Below are positions 24,240 through 31,256 of a stretch of 31,256 bases of DNA, one piece after another (position 1 is the stretch's first letter; each line of letters opens with the position of its first letter). The stretch comes from Bacteroidales bacterium M5. Its GTDB lineage: Bacteria; Bacteroidota; Bacteroidia; Bacteroidales; Muribaculaceae. The translations under genes and the position numbers were made by a program. The stretch covers positions 1-31,256 of the forward strand of contig LUJP01000077.1 in NCBI GenBank assembly GCA_001689535.1, read 5' to 3'. Under the pieces are notes generated by a model, which made no database searches, was not told the origin of the DNA, and saw only the letters and a program-made list of their open reading frames with translations.

Positions 24240-24297
24240 TTATATTTTCGGGAGATTCATTTTCTCAGTTATTATAAAAGTGTGACGAGATTATTAT

Positions 24298-24305
24298 TAA
24301 ATTTG
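24298..24305 (+). promoter_or_regulatory. Candidate -7 box for the DUF695-like gene
   Basis: TAAATTTG, 28 bp before the ATG at 24334, matches TAnnTTTG. No TTG is seen at the expected -33 distance. Confidence 0.5.
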
Positions 24306-24333
24306 CGATAAAAGCAACAAAATAATAGAAAAT

Positions 24334-24759
24334 ATGAGCCAGGAATCATGGTGGACAGCTCCGACCGAAAGCGATAACGGGAAACTGATTATGGTTACCG
24401 GAAGAAAAGATGTTGAGTCTTTCCGAAAGAACCCCAAATTCGGAATCAGAATTGAAGTGACATGGAAATATGAGCCCAGTGCTGACGGAATGCCTGATAA
24501 GGATACATCCGAACAGATGGAAGAGGTTCAGGAAATTCTTGAAAATGTGTTCAGGAAAGATCCGGTGGCAGTGCTTACGGGTATATTTACCGGCGACGGA
24601 GAACGTAACTGGATATTCTATTCTTTAAGCACCAATATATTCGGTAGGAAATTGAATGAAGCTCTTGCTGAGCTCCCCACATATCCTCTTACGATTTATT
24701 GCGAGAATGATCCGGAATGGAGGGAATACGATGAGATGAGCGAGGCCGAAGTTTGTTAG
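24334..24759 (+). CDS. DUF695-like cytoplasmic protein
   Basis: A 141-residue soluble protein without signal peptide. The order of conserved features (an early Trp in SWWTAPTES, IRIEVTWKYEPSADGMPD, a helix TSEQMEEVQEILENVF, then AVLTGIFTGDGERNWIFYS) matches the DUF695 pattern, whose function is unknown. The family call rests on recall of the pattern and is moderate. It stands alone on the plus strand between two minus-strand units; its stop overlaps the stop of the outer membrane protein gene by 4 bp in convergent orientation, with no terminator between them. Confidence 0.7.
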   Translation: MSQESWWTAPTESDNGKLIMVTGRKDVESFRKNPKFGIRIEVTWKYEPSADGMPDKDTSEQMEEVQEILENVFRKDPVAVLTGIFTGDGERNWIFYSLSTNIFGRKLNEALAELPTYPLTIYCENDPEWREYDEMSEAEVC

Positions 24760-25979
24760 AAAGCCTCGCCTATGGCGAACACGAGGCCCGAGGTGTGTTT
24801 TCCGAAGCCATAGTCAATTCGGGCATTTACGTTGTGTTTGAATTCGAATCTCAGGCCCACGCCGCAGTTATATACCCATTCTGGTTTGATTTCCTTGTGT
24901 TTGAAGTCTTTTAACGAGGAGAAAAGAGCAGCTTCGCCAACCCAGAGAGCGACGCCGAATCGGCGGTAGACATGTTGACGCAGCTCGGCCTGAATGGTTA
25001 TCTGGCTGTTGTCCATATAGGATCCCATATAGTATCCCCGCATTCTTATGCCGTCAGATGCAATCATTTCCCTCATGGTCCAAGGGGCCTTTGAGCTATT
25101 GAATTTACCTCTGAAGTCAAATGCTACAATCGCTCCTTTCCAAGCCCTCAGATATGCATCGGCAATAACTTCGTGGCTGTTGAAGAATGAAGGGGCGTTT
25201 CCCAGAAACTTCGGGAAAAACATCGGGCGGTAGCAGAAATAGAAGCCTTTTGTTGGCGTTACGAGATTGTCGCGCGAATCAATTTCGATTGAAGCGCCGA
25301 GACCTGTCACATAATATTGTTTACGTTCACCAAGCAAGAACTCGGGCCGCGTGAGATTGCGGGCATCGGTGTAGTCTGATTTTATATTGGCTCCGATGAA
25401 CAGAGCATGAGTCAGACGATACACATATTTGAGGTCAAAATCTATCTGTCGGCGGTCGTAGGCCGATTTTGGATTATTGGCTGTTTCTGCGGAATTAATG
25501 CCCCAGAAATCAAGGCGCTTCTTATAGATTTCAATTTTATAATTCAATCTGGACCGATTGTCGGTGAAAAGATTGTTGCCTTTGAGTGTAAGGACGTAAA
25601 AGCCATTTAATGAAGCATTGATAGATGCGAATACATCCGACGGGCCAACAATGGTGTCATTCCGGTCAAGGCGATATAGTCCCGACATCATGGCTCCGAT
25701 ACCAAACGATGCCTCTCGGGTATAGGAAGGGGAAATGCCGAAACTTACGTCGAGCTTCTTCTCACGGGAACGGTCCACATTTCCCCGGATGAGAGAATTC
25801 AGATAGCTTCTTATCCAGGAGGGTGTCCCTCTGAGCAGACCGATAGAGTCTGCATATATGGTTTTGTCGTTAATGGAATCTGCTTGGATCTTTTCCTGCG
25901 GATTCGATGCAAAAGAATATCCTCCCGACAAACACAATATGCCGAGAGCAACTATCATTTTTCTTAATCCGCTTGCCAT
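24756..25979 (-). CDS. D15/BamA-family outer membrane beta-barrel protein
   Basis: A 407-residue exported protein: signal peptide at the N-terminus (RKMIVALGILCLSGGYSFAS), a short linker, then a C-terminal surface-antigen (D15) type barrel from about residue 70. Alternating strands such as YVTGLGASIEIDSRDNLVTP and GFYFCYRPMFF match this family, and the chain ends in an aromatic beta-signal, GLVFAIGEAF. No POTRA repeats are present, so it is not BamA itself but a small BamA/TamA-type barrel; its cargo is unknown. Start choice: an ATG 69 bp upstream (26048) falls inside the ftsH terminator stem, so ATG 25979 is preferred, which also puts the signal peptide at the N-terminus. Confidence 0.82.
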   Translation of the reverse strand: MASGLRKMIVALGILCLSGGYSFASNPQEKIQADSINDKTIYADSIGLLRGTPSWIRSYLNSLIRGNVDRSREKKLDVSFGISPSYTREASFGIGAMMSGLYRLDRNDTIVGPSDVFASINASLNGFYVLTLKGNNLFTDNRSRLNYKIEIYKKRLDFWGINSAETANNPKSAYDRRQIDFDLKYVYRLTHALFIGANIKSDYTDARNLTRPEFLLGERKQYYVTGLGASIEIDSRDNLVTPTKGFYFCYRPMFFPKFLGNAPSFFNSHEVIADAYLRAWKGAIVAFDFRGKFNSSKAPWTMREMIASDGIRMRGYYMGSYMDNSQITIQAELRQHVYRRFGVALWVGEAALFSSLKDFKHKEIKPEWVYNCGVGLRFEFKHNVNARIDYGFGKHTSGLVFAIGEAF

Positions 25980-25997
25980 CCTCAAGATTTTGCTATG

Positions 25998-26005
25998 CGA
26001 AGTTA
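25998..26005 (-). promoter_or_regulatory. Weak -7 candidate for the outer membrane protein gene
   Basis: The minus strand reads TAACTTCG, one base from TAnnTTTG, 18 bp before the ATG at 25979 and downstream of the ftsH terminator. Confidence 0.3.
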
Positions 26006-26010
26006 TCCAT

Positions 26011-26055
26011 TTTTTTATGAAAAAAGAACCATGAATGGAATTATTCATGGTTCTT
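26011..26055 (-). terminator. Rho-independent terminator of ftsH
   Basis: A perfect 13-bp stem (26024-26036 with 26043-26055), loop of 6, followed on the minus strand by a T-rich run (TTTTTTCAT). It begins 46 bp after the ftsH stop. Confidence 0.88.
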
Positions 26056-26101
26056 CATGCATTCTGGAATATGTTGTAATTACTTTATTCTATTGAAATG
26101 T

Positions 26102-28138
26102 TCAGGATGCAGACGTGATGGGTGACTTGTTTTCGTCATTTTCAGTTTCGGAGTCAGCCGGAGGTTCATTCTGTGTGTCAGACTTGTCAGAGGGTTCAGG
26201 ATTGTCTGAAGCTTCGGGCAACTGGTTTTCTTGAGCAGAAAGAATCTCGTCTGTTCGGCTTATCCAGGGGCGTTTTCCGAAAATCTTTTCGACGTCCTCA
26301 GTGAAAATTACTTCCCGGGTAACAAGGGTCTGGGCGAGCTGATGATGTCCTTCGGCATATTTGGTGAGAATATCCTTGGCTCGTTGGTACTGCTCGTTTA
26401 TTATGCGGGATACCTCACTGTCTATCATCTTCGCGCGCTCGTCGGAATAAGGTTTGGAGAAACCGTAATCCTGTCCGGTGGAGTCATAGTAGCTGAGGTT
26501 GGGAAGTTGTTCGCTCATGCCATAATAAACAACCATGGCGTAAGCCTGTTTCGTGACGCGTTCAAGGTCATTGGCAGCTCCGGTGGAAATATGACCAAGG
26601 AACAACTCCTCTGCAGCACGACCTCCTAGGGTCGAACAGATTTCGTCAAGCAGCGCCTGGGCCGGAGTTATCTGGCGTTCCTCGGGAAGGTACCATGCGG
26701 CTCCGAGAGCTTTTCCTCTGGGTACGATAGTGACCTTTATAAGAGGATTCGCATATTTGAGATGCCATGATACGGTGGCGTGCCCGGCTTCATGTACGGC
26801 GATGGCATTTTTCTCTTCGTCGGTGGTTATTTTGGAACGCTTTTCAAGACCACCCACAATGCGGTCAACGGCGTCAATAAAATCCTGTCGACCTACGCTT
26901 TCGTGGTTATGGCGGGCGGCGATGAGGGCAGCCTCGTTACAAACATTGGCGATATCGGCTCCGGAGAATCCGGGGGTCTGACGGGCAAGAAGGTCAACAT
27001 CCACGGTGTCGTCGGTCTTGATTTTTGTAAGATGTACCTTGAATATCGCAACGCGGTCAGGGAGGTCGGGCAAATCAACATAAATCTGGCGGTCAAATCG
27101 TCCAGCACGCATGAGAGCCTTATCAAGGATGTCGGCGCGGTTGGTTGCCGCAAGTATGATCACACCTGAATTTGTACCGAAGCCGTCCATTTCAGTAAGG
27201 AGCTGATTGAGTGTGTTCTCCCTTTCGTCGTTGGCTCCCATATTGGGATTTTTTCCTCTGGCACGTCCCACCGCATCAATTTCATCGATGAAGACAATAC
27301 AGGGCGCTTTTTCCTTTGCCTGACGGAAGAGGTCGCGCACTCGCGAAGCTCCAACACCCACGAACATCTCTACGAAATCTGAGCCTGACATAGAGAAGAA
27401 AGGCACGTTGGCCTCGCCGGCTACAGCTTTTGCGAGAAGAGTCTTACCGGTTCCGGGAGGGCCAACCAGAAGAGCTCCCTTTGGTATCTTGCCGCCAAGA
27501 TTTGTGTATCGCTGAGGATTCTTGAGGAACTCCACGATTTCTTCTATCTCGGTTTTGGCTTCAGAAAGACCGGCAACATCCTTAAATGTAACCTGTATTG
27601 GGCCGTCTTTATCAAAAATCTTCGCTTTGGATTTGCCTACGCTGAAAACGCCTCCCGCGCCGCCTCCGCCGTCTTTCCCAGACATCCGGCGCATCATCCA
27701 TATCCAGAAAATGATGAGAAGGACAATAGGACCAAACGACCAGAGATATGCGGAATAGTCAGAGCCCCGCTGATAGTCAACTGTGCCGGTGAAAACGCCC
27801 TGCTGGCGCCAGGCTTCGGTCTTTTCATCGAATTTACCTACATCGGGTATTGTGGTGATGACGTAAGCCTCATGTCCATCACCCGGGGTGAAGGTCTTGA
27901 ACTGCTGCTGAGCGATAGAGTCGGAAAGAACTGCTTTAGCCTCCTTACGTGAGGAAAGCACGGTTATAGATTTTACGCCACCATGTTCCACTATGTTGCA
28001 AAACTGCGTATAGTTCACTTCTTTCGACACAGAATTGTCATCAAGATAGAGCATGCCGACCAGGAATAGTAGAATAACGGCATACATCCAGTATATGCTG
28101 AACCGGAACGTCGGTTTTTTAGGCTTTGGGGTTTGCAT
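26102..28138 (-). CDS. ftsH: ATP-dependent zinc metalloprotease FtsH
   Basis: Membrane-bound AAA+ protease that degrades unstable membrane and cytosolic proteins, including LpxC in enterobacteria. 678 residues. Two N-terminal membrane helices (about 13-32 and 130-150) flank a periplasmic domain. Walker A is GPPGTGKT (226-233), Walker B IVFIDEID (281-288), and the second region of homology includes ATNRADILDKALMRAGRFDR (331-350). The zinc site is HEAGH (449-453) with D525 as third ligand in GAANDLERVT. The last ~40 residues are an acidic, disordered tail. It lies 59 bp after rsfS in the same direction and is followed by a strong terminator. Whether LpxC-FabZ is a substrate here is untested. 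Confidence 0.97.
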   Translation of the reverse strand: MQTPKPKKPTFRFSIYWMYAVILLFLVGMLYLDDNSVSKEVNYTQFCNIVEHGGVKSITVLSSRKEAKAVLSDSIAQQQFKTFTPGDGHEAYVITTIPDVGKFDEKTEAWRQQGVFTGTVDYQRGSDYSAYLWSFGPIVLLIIFWIWMMRRMSGKDGGGGAGGVFSVGKSKAKIFDKDGPIQVTFKDVAGLSEAKTEIEEIVEFLKNPQRYTNLGGKIPKGALLVGPPGTGKTLLAKAVAGEANVPFFSMSGSDFVEMFVGVGASRVRDLFRQAKEKAPCIVFIDEIDAVGRARGKNPNMGANDERENTLNQLLTEMDGFGTNSGVIILAATNRADILDKALMRAGRFDRQIYVDLPDLPDRVAIFKVHLTKIKTDDTVDVDLLARQTPGFSGADIANVCNEAALIAARHNHESVGRQDFIDAVDRIVGGLEKRSKITTDEEKNAIAVHEAGHATVSWHLKYANPLIKVTIVPRGKALGAAWYLPEERQITPAQALLDEICSTLGGRAAEELFLGHISTGAANDLERVTKQAYAMVVYYGMSEQLPNLSYYDSTGQDYGFSKPYSDERAKMIDSEVSRIINEQYQRAKDILTKYAEGHHQLAQTLVTREVIFTEDVEKIFGKRPWISRTDEILSAQENQLPEASDNPEPSDKSDTQNEPPADSETENDENKSPITSAS

Positions 28139-28197
28139 CGGAAAGCTTATGTTGTATTTATTGGAGAATAAATTTCAATTATTGAAGAGTAGGAGGC

Positions 28198-28572
28198 TTA
28201 ATCAAGATCCGGAATCTCGACAACTGGAGCGTCGTTCCAGAGCTCCTCGAGATTATAGTGCTGCCTTTCGGCGGGGAGGAACACGTGGACAAGAGTATCT
28301 CCGTAATCGATTACAATCCATTTTGAGTTCTGGTATCCGTCGTAATTGAATGGTTTGATGTTGGATGTCTTGAAAAGATGTTCCCGGACATTATCGGCTA
28401 TGGCAGAGACCTGGGTGGGGTTTGAGCCTTCGCATATAATGAAATGAGAGGCTGCGGCGGATTCATTTCCGCTGAGGTCTATATGAGTGATCTTTCTACC
28501 TTTTTTATCCTGGATTCCGTCGATTATGGATTTAATAAGTTCTTTAGAATCAGTATGGGATGTGTTAAGCAT
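28198..28572 (-). CDS. rsfS: Ribosomal silencing factor RsfS
   Basis: RsfS (YbeB/Iojap family), which binds ribosomal protein uL14 and blocks subunit joining in nutrient-poor conditions. 124 residues, normal for the family. Typical blocks: SIIDGIQDKKGRKITHIDLS at the N-terminus, SHFIICEGSNPTQVSAIADN in the centre, and WIVIDYGDTLVHVFLPAERQ followed by YNLEELW near the C-terminus. It has its own strong promoter match and is followed by ftsH in the same direction. Confidence 0.95.
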   Translation of the reverse strand: MLNTSHTDSKELIKSIIDGIQDKKGRKITHIDLSGNESAAASHFIICEGSNPTQVSAIADNVREHLFKTSNIKPFNYDGYQNSKWIVIDYGDTLVHVFLPAERQHYNLEELWNDAPVVEIPDLD

Positions 28573-28597
28573 CGCGATGAAATAATAAATTAAGTTA

Positions 28598-28628
28598 CAA
28601 ATTTAGATAAAACTAAGTTTCTTGTCAA
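28598..28628 (-). promoter_or_regulatory. Bacteroidetes-type promoter of rsfS-ftsH
   Basis: On the minus strand: TTG (28626-28628), 20 bp, then TAAATTTG (28598-28605), located 25 bp before the rsfS ATG. It separates the rsfS-ftsH transcript from the permease gene upstream. Confidence 0.75.
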
Positions 28629-28738
28629 TTATAACAACAAATATAATGCCAAAAAGGGTCGGAAAACAAATGAAGGAAGCGTATTTAAAGTCGTAGTGAC
28701 GAACAGTTCAGTGAATTTCCAATGGGCTTGCCTTGCGT

Positions 28739-29986
28739 TTATTCATATTTTAGGGTGCTGCCGGGAGAAAGACGGGAAATAATATGAGAAGGAATGATGA
28801 GCACTAAAACTGAGATAATCATCACGGAAAGATTGAGAATGATGATATCGCGGAGACTGAAATCCATAGGAACAAAATCCAGATAATAGGCTTCGGCATC
28901 CAGTGGAAGAATGTGAAAATCAGACTGACAGAAAATCAATGGGACAGATATGAGATTCCCTATTAAAAGACCGAGAATCACTACCTTTTGGGCAATGAGG
29001 ATGAATATGATGCGGATTTGTGAATTTGTGGCTCCAAGCGCTTTGAAAAGGCCTATTGCTGAAACATTGCGGAGCACGATGATGAAAAGTGCTGATATGA
29101 GAGTGAAGGCCGAAACAACAGCCATGAGAATAAGAATCACAATCACATTCGTGTCGAGAAGGTCAAGCCAGCTGAAATACATGGCTCCGGACTGCAGCAC
29201 GTTTTCAACCTGATAGATATAGTTGAGCCCGTTGGCAGAACTGTAATTTTCCAACGCATTGTACAGTTCAATGGTCTTCTGGTCGATGTCTTCAAGGTTC
29301 AGACCACTTATTTCGATGGAAGTGCCGACGTCTTCTTTTACGCGAAAAATGTTTCTCAGCATTTCTGAGGGGACTATCGCTATACGATTGTCAAATTCCG
29401 AGAAATGAGTGTTGTATATTCCGCATATGGTGGCGGAGCGTGAGCGTAGCCTGTTATTGTTAAAGAAATGGCAGAACACTCTTTCTCCGAGATTCAAACC
29501 GAGAGCAGTGGCTGTAATCTCTGAAATAGCTATCTCGTTTTCCACACTATCCGCAGGCATCCGACCCGAAACCAGGGCTGCAGAGAGAAAATCATAAGTG
29601 GCGCCTTTGCCAAGGCCCTTTATTATGACGCCGGAAAAATTATTGTCAGTTTTAAGTATGGCAGGCTGATTGAAAACCAGTTCAATGTCGGATGATCCTG
29701 TTGACGCGGCAATAACCTTCTCCAAATCATTGCTTAAAGTGATATTGCGCGTTAACCCACCATCATTATCTGCCAAAGTTGAATAGCCGTAAACAGATAT
29801 ATCAGAATTGAAGCCAATTATTTTTTCGGTTATCTCTCTCTTGAATCCTGAAACTATGCTTATAGACAGAAGCATTATGATGAATGAAATGGCTATGCCG
29901 GCTACAGCGATTCCGGTTCCCGGAGCTTTTAGCCGGGTAGATTTTCTTCCGCACATTCGCTTTGCCGCGAAGCTTTCAAACATCAT
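28739..29986 (-). CDS. LolC/LolE-type ABC transporter permease
   Basis: A 415-residue permease of the MacB/FtsX superfamily. One helix near the N-terminus (about 24-46, followed by SGFKREITEKIIGFNSDI) leads to a ~230-residue periplasmic domain, then three helices in the FtsX domain (about 280-305, 325-355, 380-405). The layout and SGFKREI motif match LolC/LolE, which release lipoproteins from the inner membrane toward the outer membrane with the ATPase LolD. No ATPase gene is next to it, and Bacteroidetes usually have a single LolC/E-like protein, so it may form a homodimer. It starts 29 bp after the aminotransferase gene and ends about 110 bp before the rsfS promoter. Two Met codons open the frame. 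Confidence 0.85.
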   Translation of the reverse strand: MMFESFAAKRMCGRKSTRLKAPGTGIAVAGIAISFIIMLLSISIVSGFKREITEKIIGFNSDISVYGYSTLADNDGGLTRNITLSNDLEKVIAASTGSSDIELVFNQPAILKTDNNFSGVIIKGLGKGATYDFLSAALVSGRMPADSVENEIAISEITATALGLNLGERVFCHFFNNNRLRSRSATICGIYNTHFSEFDNRIAIVPSEMLRNIFRVKEDVGTSIEISGLNLEDIDQKTIELYNALENYSSANGLNYIYQVENVLQSGAMYFSWLDLLDTNVIVILILMAVVSAFTLISALFIIVLRNVSAIGLFKALGATNSQIRIIFILIAQKVVILGLLIGNLISVPLIFCQSDFHILPLDAEAYYLDFVPMDFSLRDIIILNLSVMIISVLVLIIPSHIISRLSPGSTLKYE

Positions 29987-30015
29987 ATTAGAGAAAATAT
30001 ATCTGGATTATGCCG

Positions 30016-31215
30016 TCAGATGGTTCTGCCCGGATAAGCTTTCAGCGCTTCCGAAAGCACTTTGAGAGCCATGGCGAGTTCTTCTTTTTTCAAAACATAG
30101 GCCATTCGCACCTCATTTTTCCCCATACCGGGCGTAGTGTAGAATCCGGAAGCGGGAGCCATAAAGATGGTGGCACCGTCATATTCATATTCTTTCAGGC
30201 ACCATTCGCAGAACTTGTCGGCGTCGTCGACCGGCAGGCTTACCACGGTATAGAATGCACCCATCGGGATAGGGGAATAAACGCCGGGGATGCGGTTGAG
30301 TCCGTCAATGAAGAACTTACGACGCTCAACATATTCATTATACGTCATAAGCATATATTCCTGCGATGCATTTATTGAAGCCTCGGCTACAATCTGTCCG
30401 AGCAGAGGCGGACTTAAACGAGCCTGACAGAATTTCATCACATTTTTCTTCAGCTCCTTATGCTTGGTGATTATGGCTCCGATTCGAATACCGCACTCAC
30501 TGTAGCGTTTGGATACAGAGTCTATCAACACCACCTGCTCCTCTATTCCGGGGAGATGGAACGCGGATATATACGGCGCACCGGTGTAGGTGTATTCACG
30601 ATATACCTCGTCTGAGAACAGAAAGAGATCGTTTTTCTTGACTATATCACGAATCTGATTCATCTCTTTCTGAGTGTAGAGGTAACCGGTTGGATTATTG
30701 GGATTGCAGATAAGGATGCCCTTTGTGCGCGGAGTAATCAGTTCCTCGAATTTCTCCACCGGCGGAAGTGCAAATCCCTCTTCAATGGTAGAGGGAACGG
30801 TCACTATTTTCGCACCAGCAGATATGGCGAATGCCATATAGTTGGCATACGCGGGTTCCGGGACAATGATTTCATCACCGGGATCGAGGCATGCCATGAA
30901 AGCAAATAGAACAGCTTCCGAGCCGCCGGTGGTAACAATAATATCTTCCGCATTCACATCGATTTTGAACCGATGGTAATATTCGGCAAGTTTTTCGCGG
31001 AGGGAAAGAAGTCCCTCAGACGGGCTGTATTCGAGCACAGTCCTGTCGATATTCCGCAACGCATCCAGACCCTCCTGAGGTGTCGGCAGGTCGGGCTGAC
31101 CGATATTCAGATGAATTACTTTGACGCCGCGTCGAGAAGCTTCGTTGGCCAATGGGACGAGCTTTCTTATAGGGGAGGCAGGCATGTCAATGCCTCGCAT
31201 TGAAATTTTTGGCAT
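30016..31215 (-). CDS. Class I PLP-dependent aminotransferase (AspB-like)
   Basis: A 399-residue fold-type I aminotransferase. The PLP lysine is K236 in DSVSKRYSECGIRIGA; other markers are GGSEAVLFA (97-105), the NPNNPTGYLY block (171-180) with its Asn, and SDEVYREYTY (201-210). The Arg that binds the substrate carboxylate lies in the C-terminal segment NEVRMAYVLKKEEL. Aspartate is the likely amino donor by similarity to AspB-like enzymes, but SVSKRYS is a variant of the usual SFSK motif and the exact substrate is open. It is the first gene of the minus-strand run at the right edge; 41 bp separate its ATG from the window end, where a 27-bp inverted repeat of the left edge is found. Confidence 0.93.
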   Translation of the reverse strand: MPKISMRGIDMPASPIRKLVPLANEASRRGVKVIHLNIGQPDLPTPQEGLDALRNIDRTVLEYSPSEGLLSLREKLAEYYHRFKIDVNAEDIIVTTGGSEAVLFAFMACLDPGDEIIVPEPAYANYMAFAISAGAKIVTVPSTIEEGFALPPVEKFEELITPRTKGILICNPNNPTGYLYTQKEMNQIRDIVKKNDLFLFSDEVYREYTYTGAPYISAFHLPGIEEQVVLIDSVSKRYSECGIRIGAIITKHKELKKNVMKFCQARLSPPLLGQIVAEASINASQEYMLMTYNEYVERRKFFIDGLNRIPGVYSPIPMGAFYTVVSLPVDDADKFCEWCLKEYEYDGATIFMAPASGFYTTPGMGKNEVRMAYVLKKEELAMALKVLSEALKAYPGRTI

Positions 31216-31229
31216 ATAGGATAGTTTGA

Positions 31230-31256
31230 GGTAGTGTTTCGCTGAGTGTGTCTGAG
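31230..31256 (-). repeat. Right copy of a 27-bp terminal inverted repeat
   Basis: An exact inverted copy of bases 2-28, ending at the last base of the window and lying just upstream of the aminotransferase gene. Its position flush with the end suggests that it caused or came from the end of an assembled contig. Confidence 0.9.

Noticed and set aside
1..31256. The window as a mobile element or invertible segment bounded by the 27-bp inverted repeats
   Set aside because: There is no transposase, integrase or invertase, the content is core chromosome, and one repeat lies inside a truncated gene. An assembly origin is simpler.

Overview
The window looks like ordinary chromosomal sequence from a Gram-negative Bacteroidota member, order Bacteroidales. 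A gut lineage such as Muribaculaceae is possible, but that is inferred from style only. The evidence is the fused lpxC-fabZ gene, ribosomal protein S16 with a long Ala/Glu tail, a DUF3127 protein, a ComEC without a C-terminal metallo-beta-lactamase domain, GlnRS, an S1-domain CvfB protein, and several promoters of the Bacteroides type (TTG/TTTG, 19-20 bp, TAnnTTTG) with no strong Shine-Dalgarno sites. I saw no tRNA, rRNA, CRISPR array, transposase, integrase or phage gene.

Layout. 1-1896: comEC, cut off at the left edge. 1860-4691 (minus): an operon of a PlsC-like acyltransferase, a membrane-anchored metallophosphoesterase and a short FolK. 4829-6552 (minus): a membrane-anchored PASTA protein coupled to an RluD-type pseudouridine synthase. 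6851-10708 (plus): rpsP with a strong terminator, then glnS and an acidic TPR-like protein. 10719-11994 (minus): rsmG and a glyoxalase-II-like hydrolase. 12082-14431 (plus): cvfB, an AraC-type regulator and a CAT-family acetyltransferase. 14543-15441 (plus): a membrane protein coupled to a small winged-helix regulator, preceded by two matching operator-like dyads. 15684-18895 (plus): lpxD, lpxC-fabZ and lpxA, the early lipid A pathway. 18984-23678 (minus): a secreted GH29 fucosidase, CutC and a secreted transglutaminase-like protein. 23787-24149 (minus): a DUF3127 OB-fold protein with an SSB-like tail. 24334-24759 (plus): a DUF695-like protein. 24756-31215 (minus): aminotransferase, LolC/E-type permease, rsfS, ftsH and a D15/BamA-type outer membrane barrel protein.

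Most of the window is housekeeping: translation and ribosome maturation (rpsP, glnS, rsmG, rluD-like, rsfS), envelope building (lpx genes, PlsC-like, D15 barrel, LolC/E, FtsH) and folate (folK). Accessory content is modest: the fucosidase-CutC-transglutaminase operon, the AraC/CAT pair and the membrane protein/winged-helix pair. I did not find a clearly new defence or mobile system. The points most worth checking are the paired dyads before the winged-helix operon, the fucosidase-CutC-transglutaminase operon with its Cys-free thioredoxin-like C-terminus, the SSB-like tail on the DUF3127 protein, and an exact 27-bp inverted repeat at the two ends of the window, which most likely reflects assembly.
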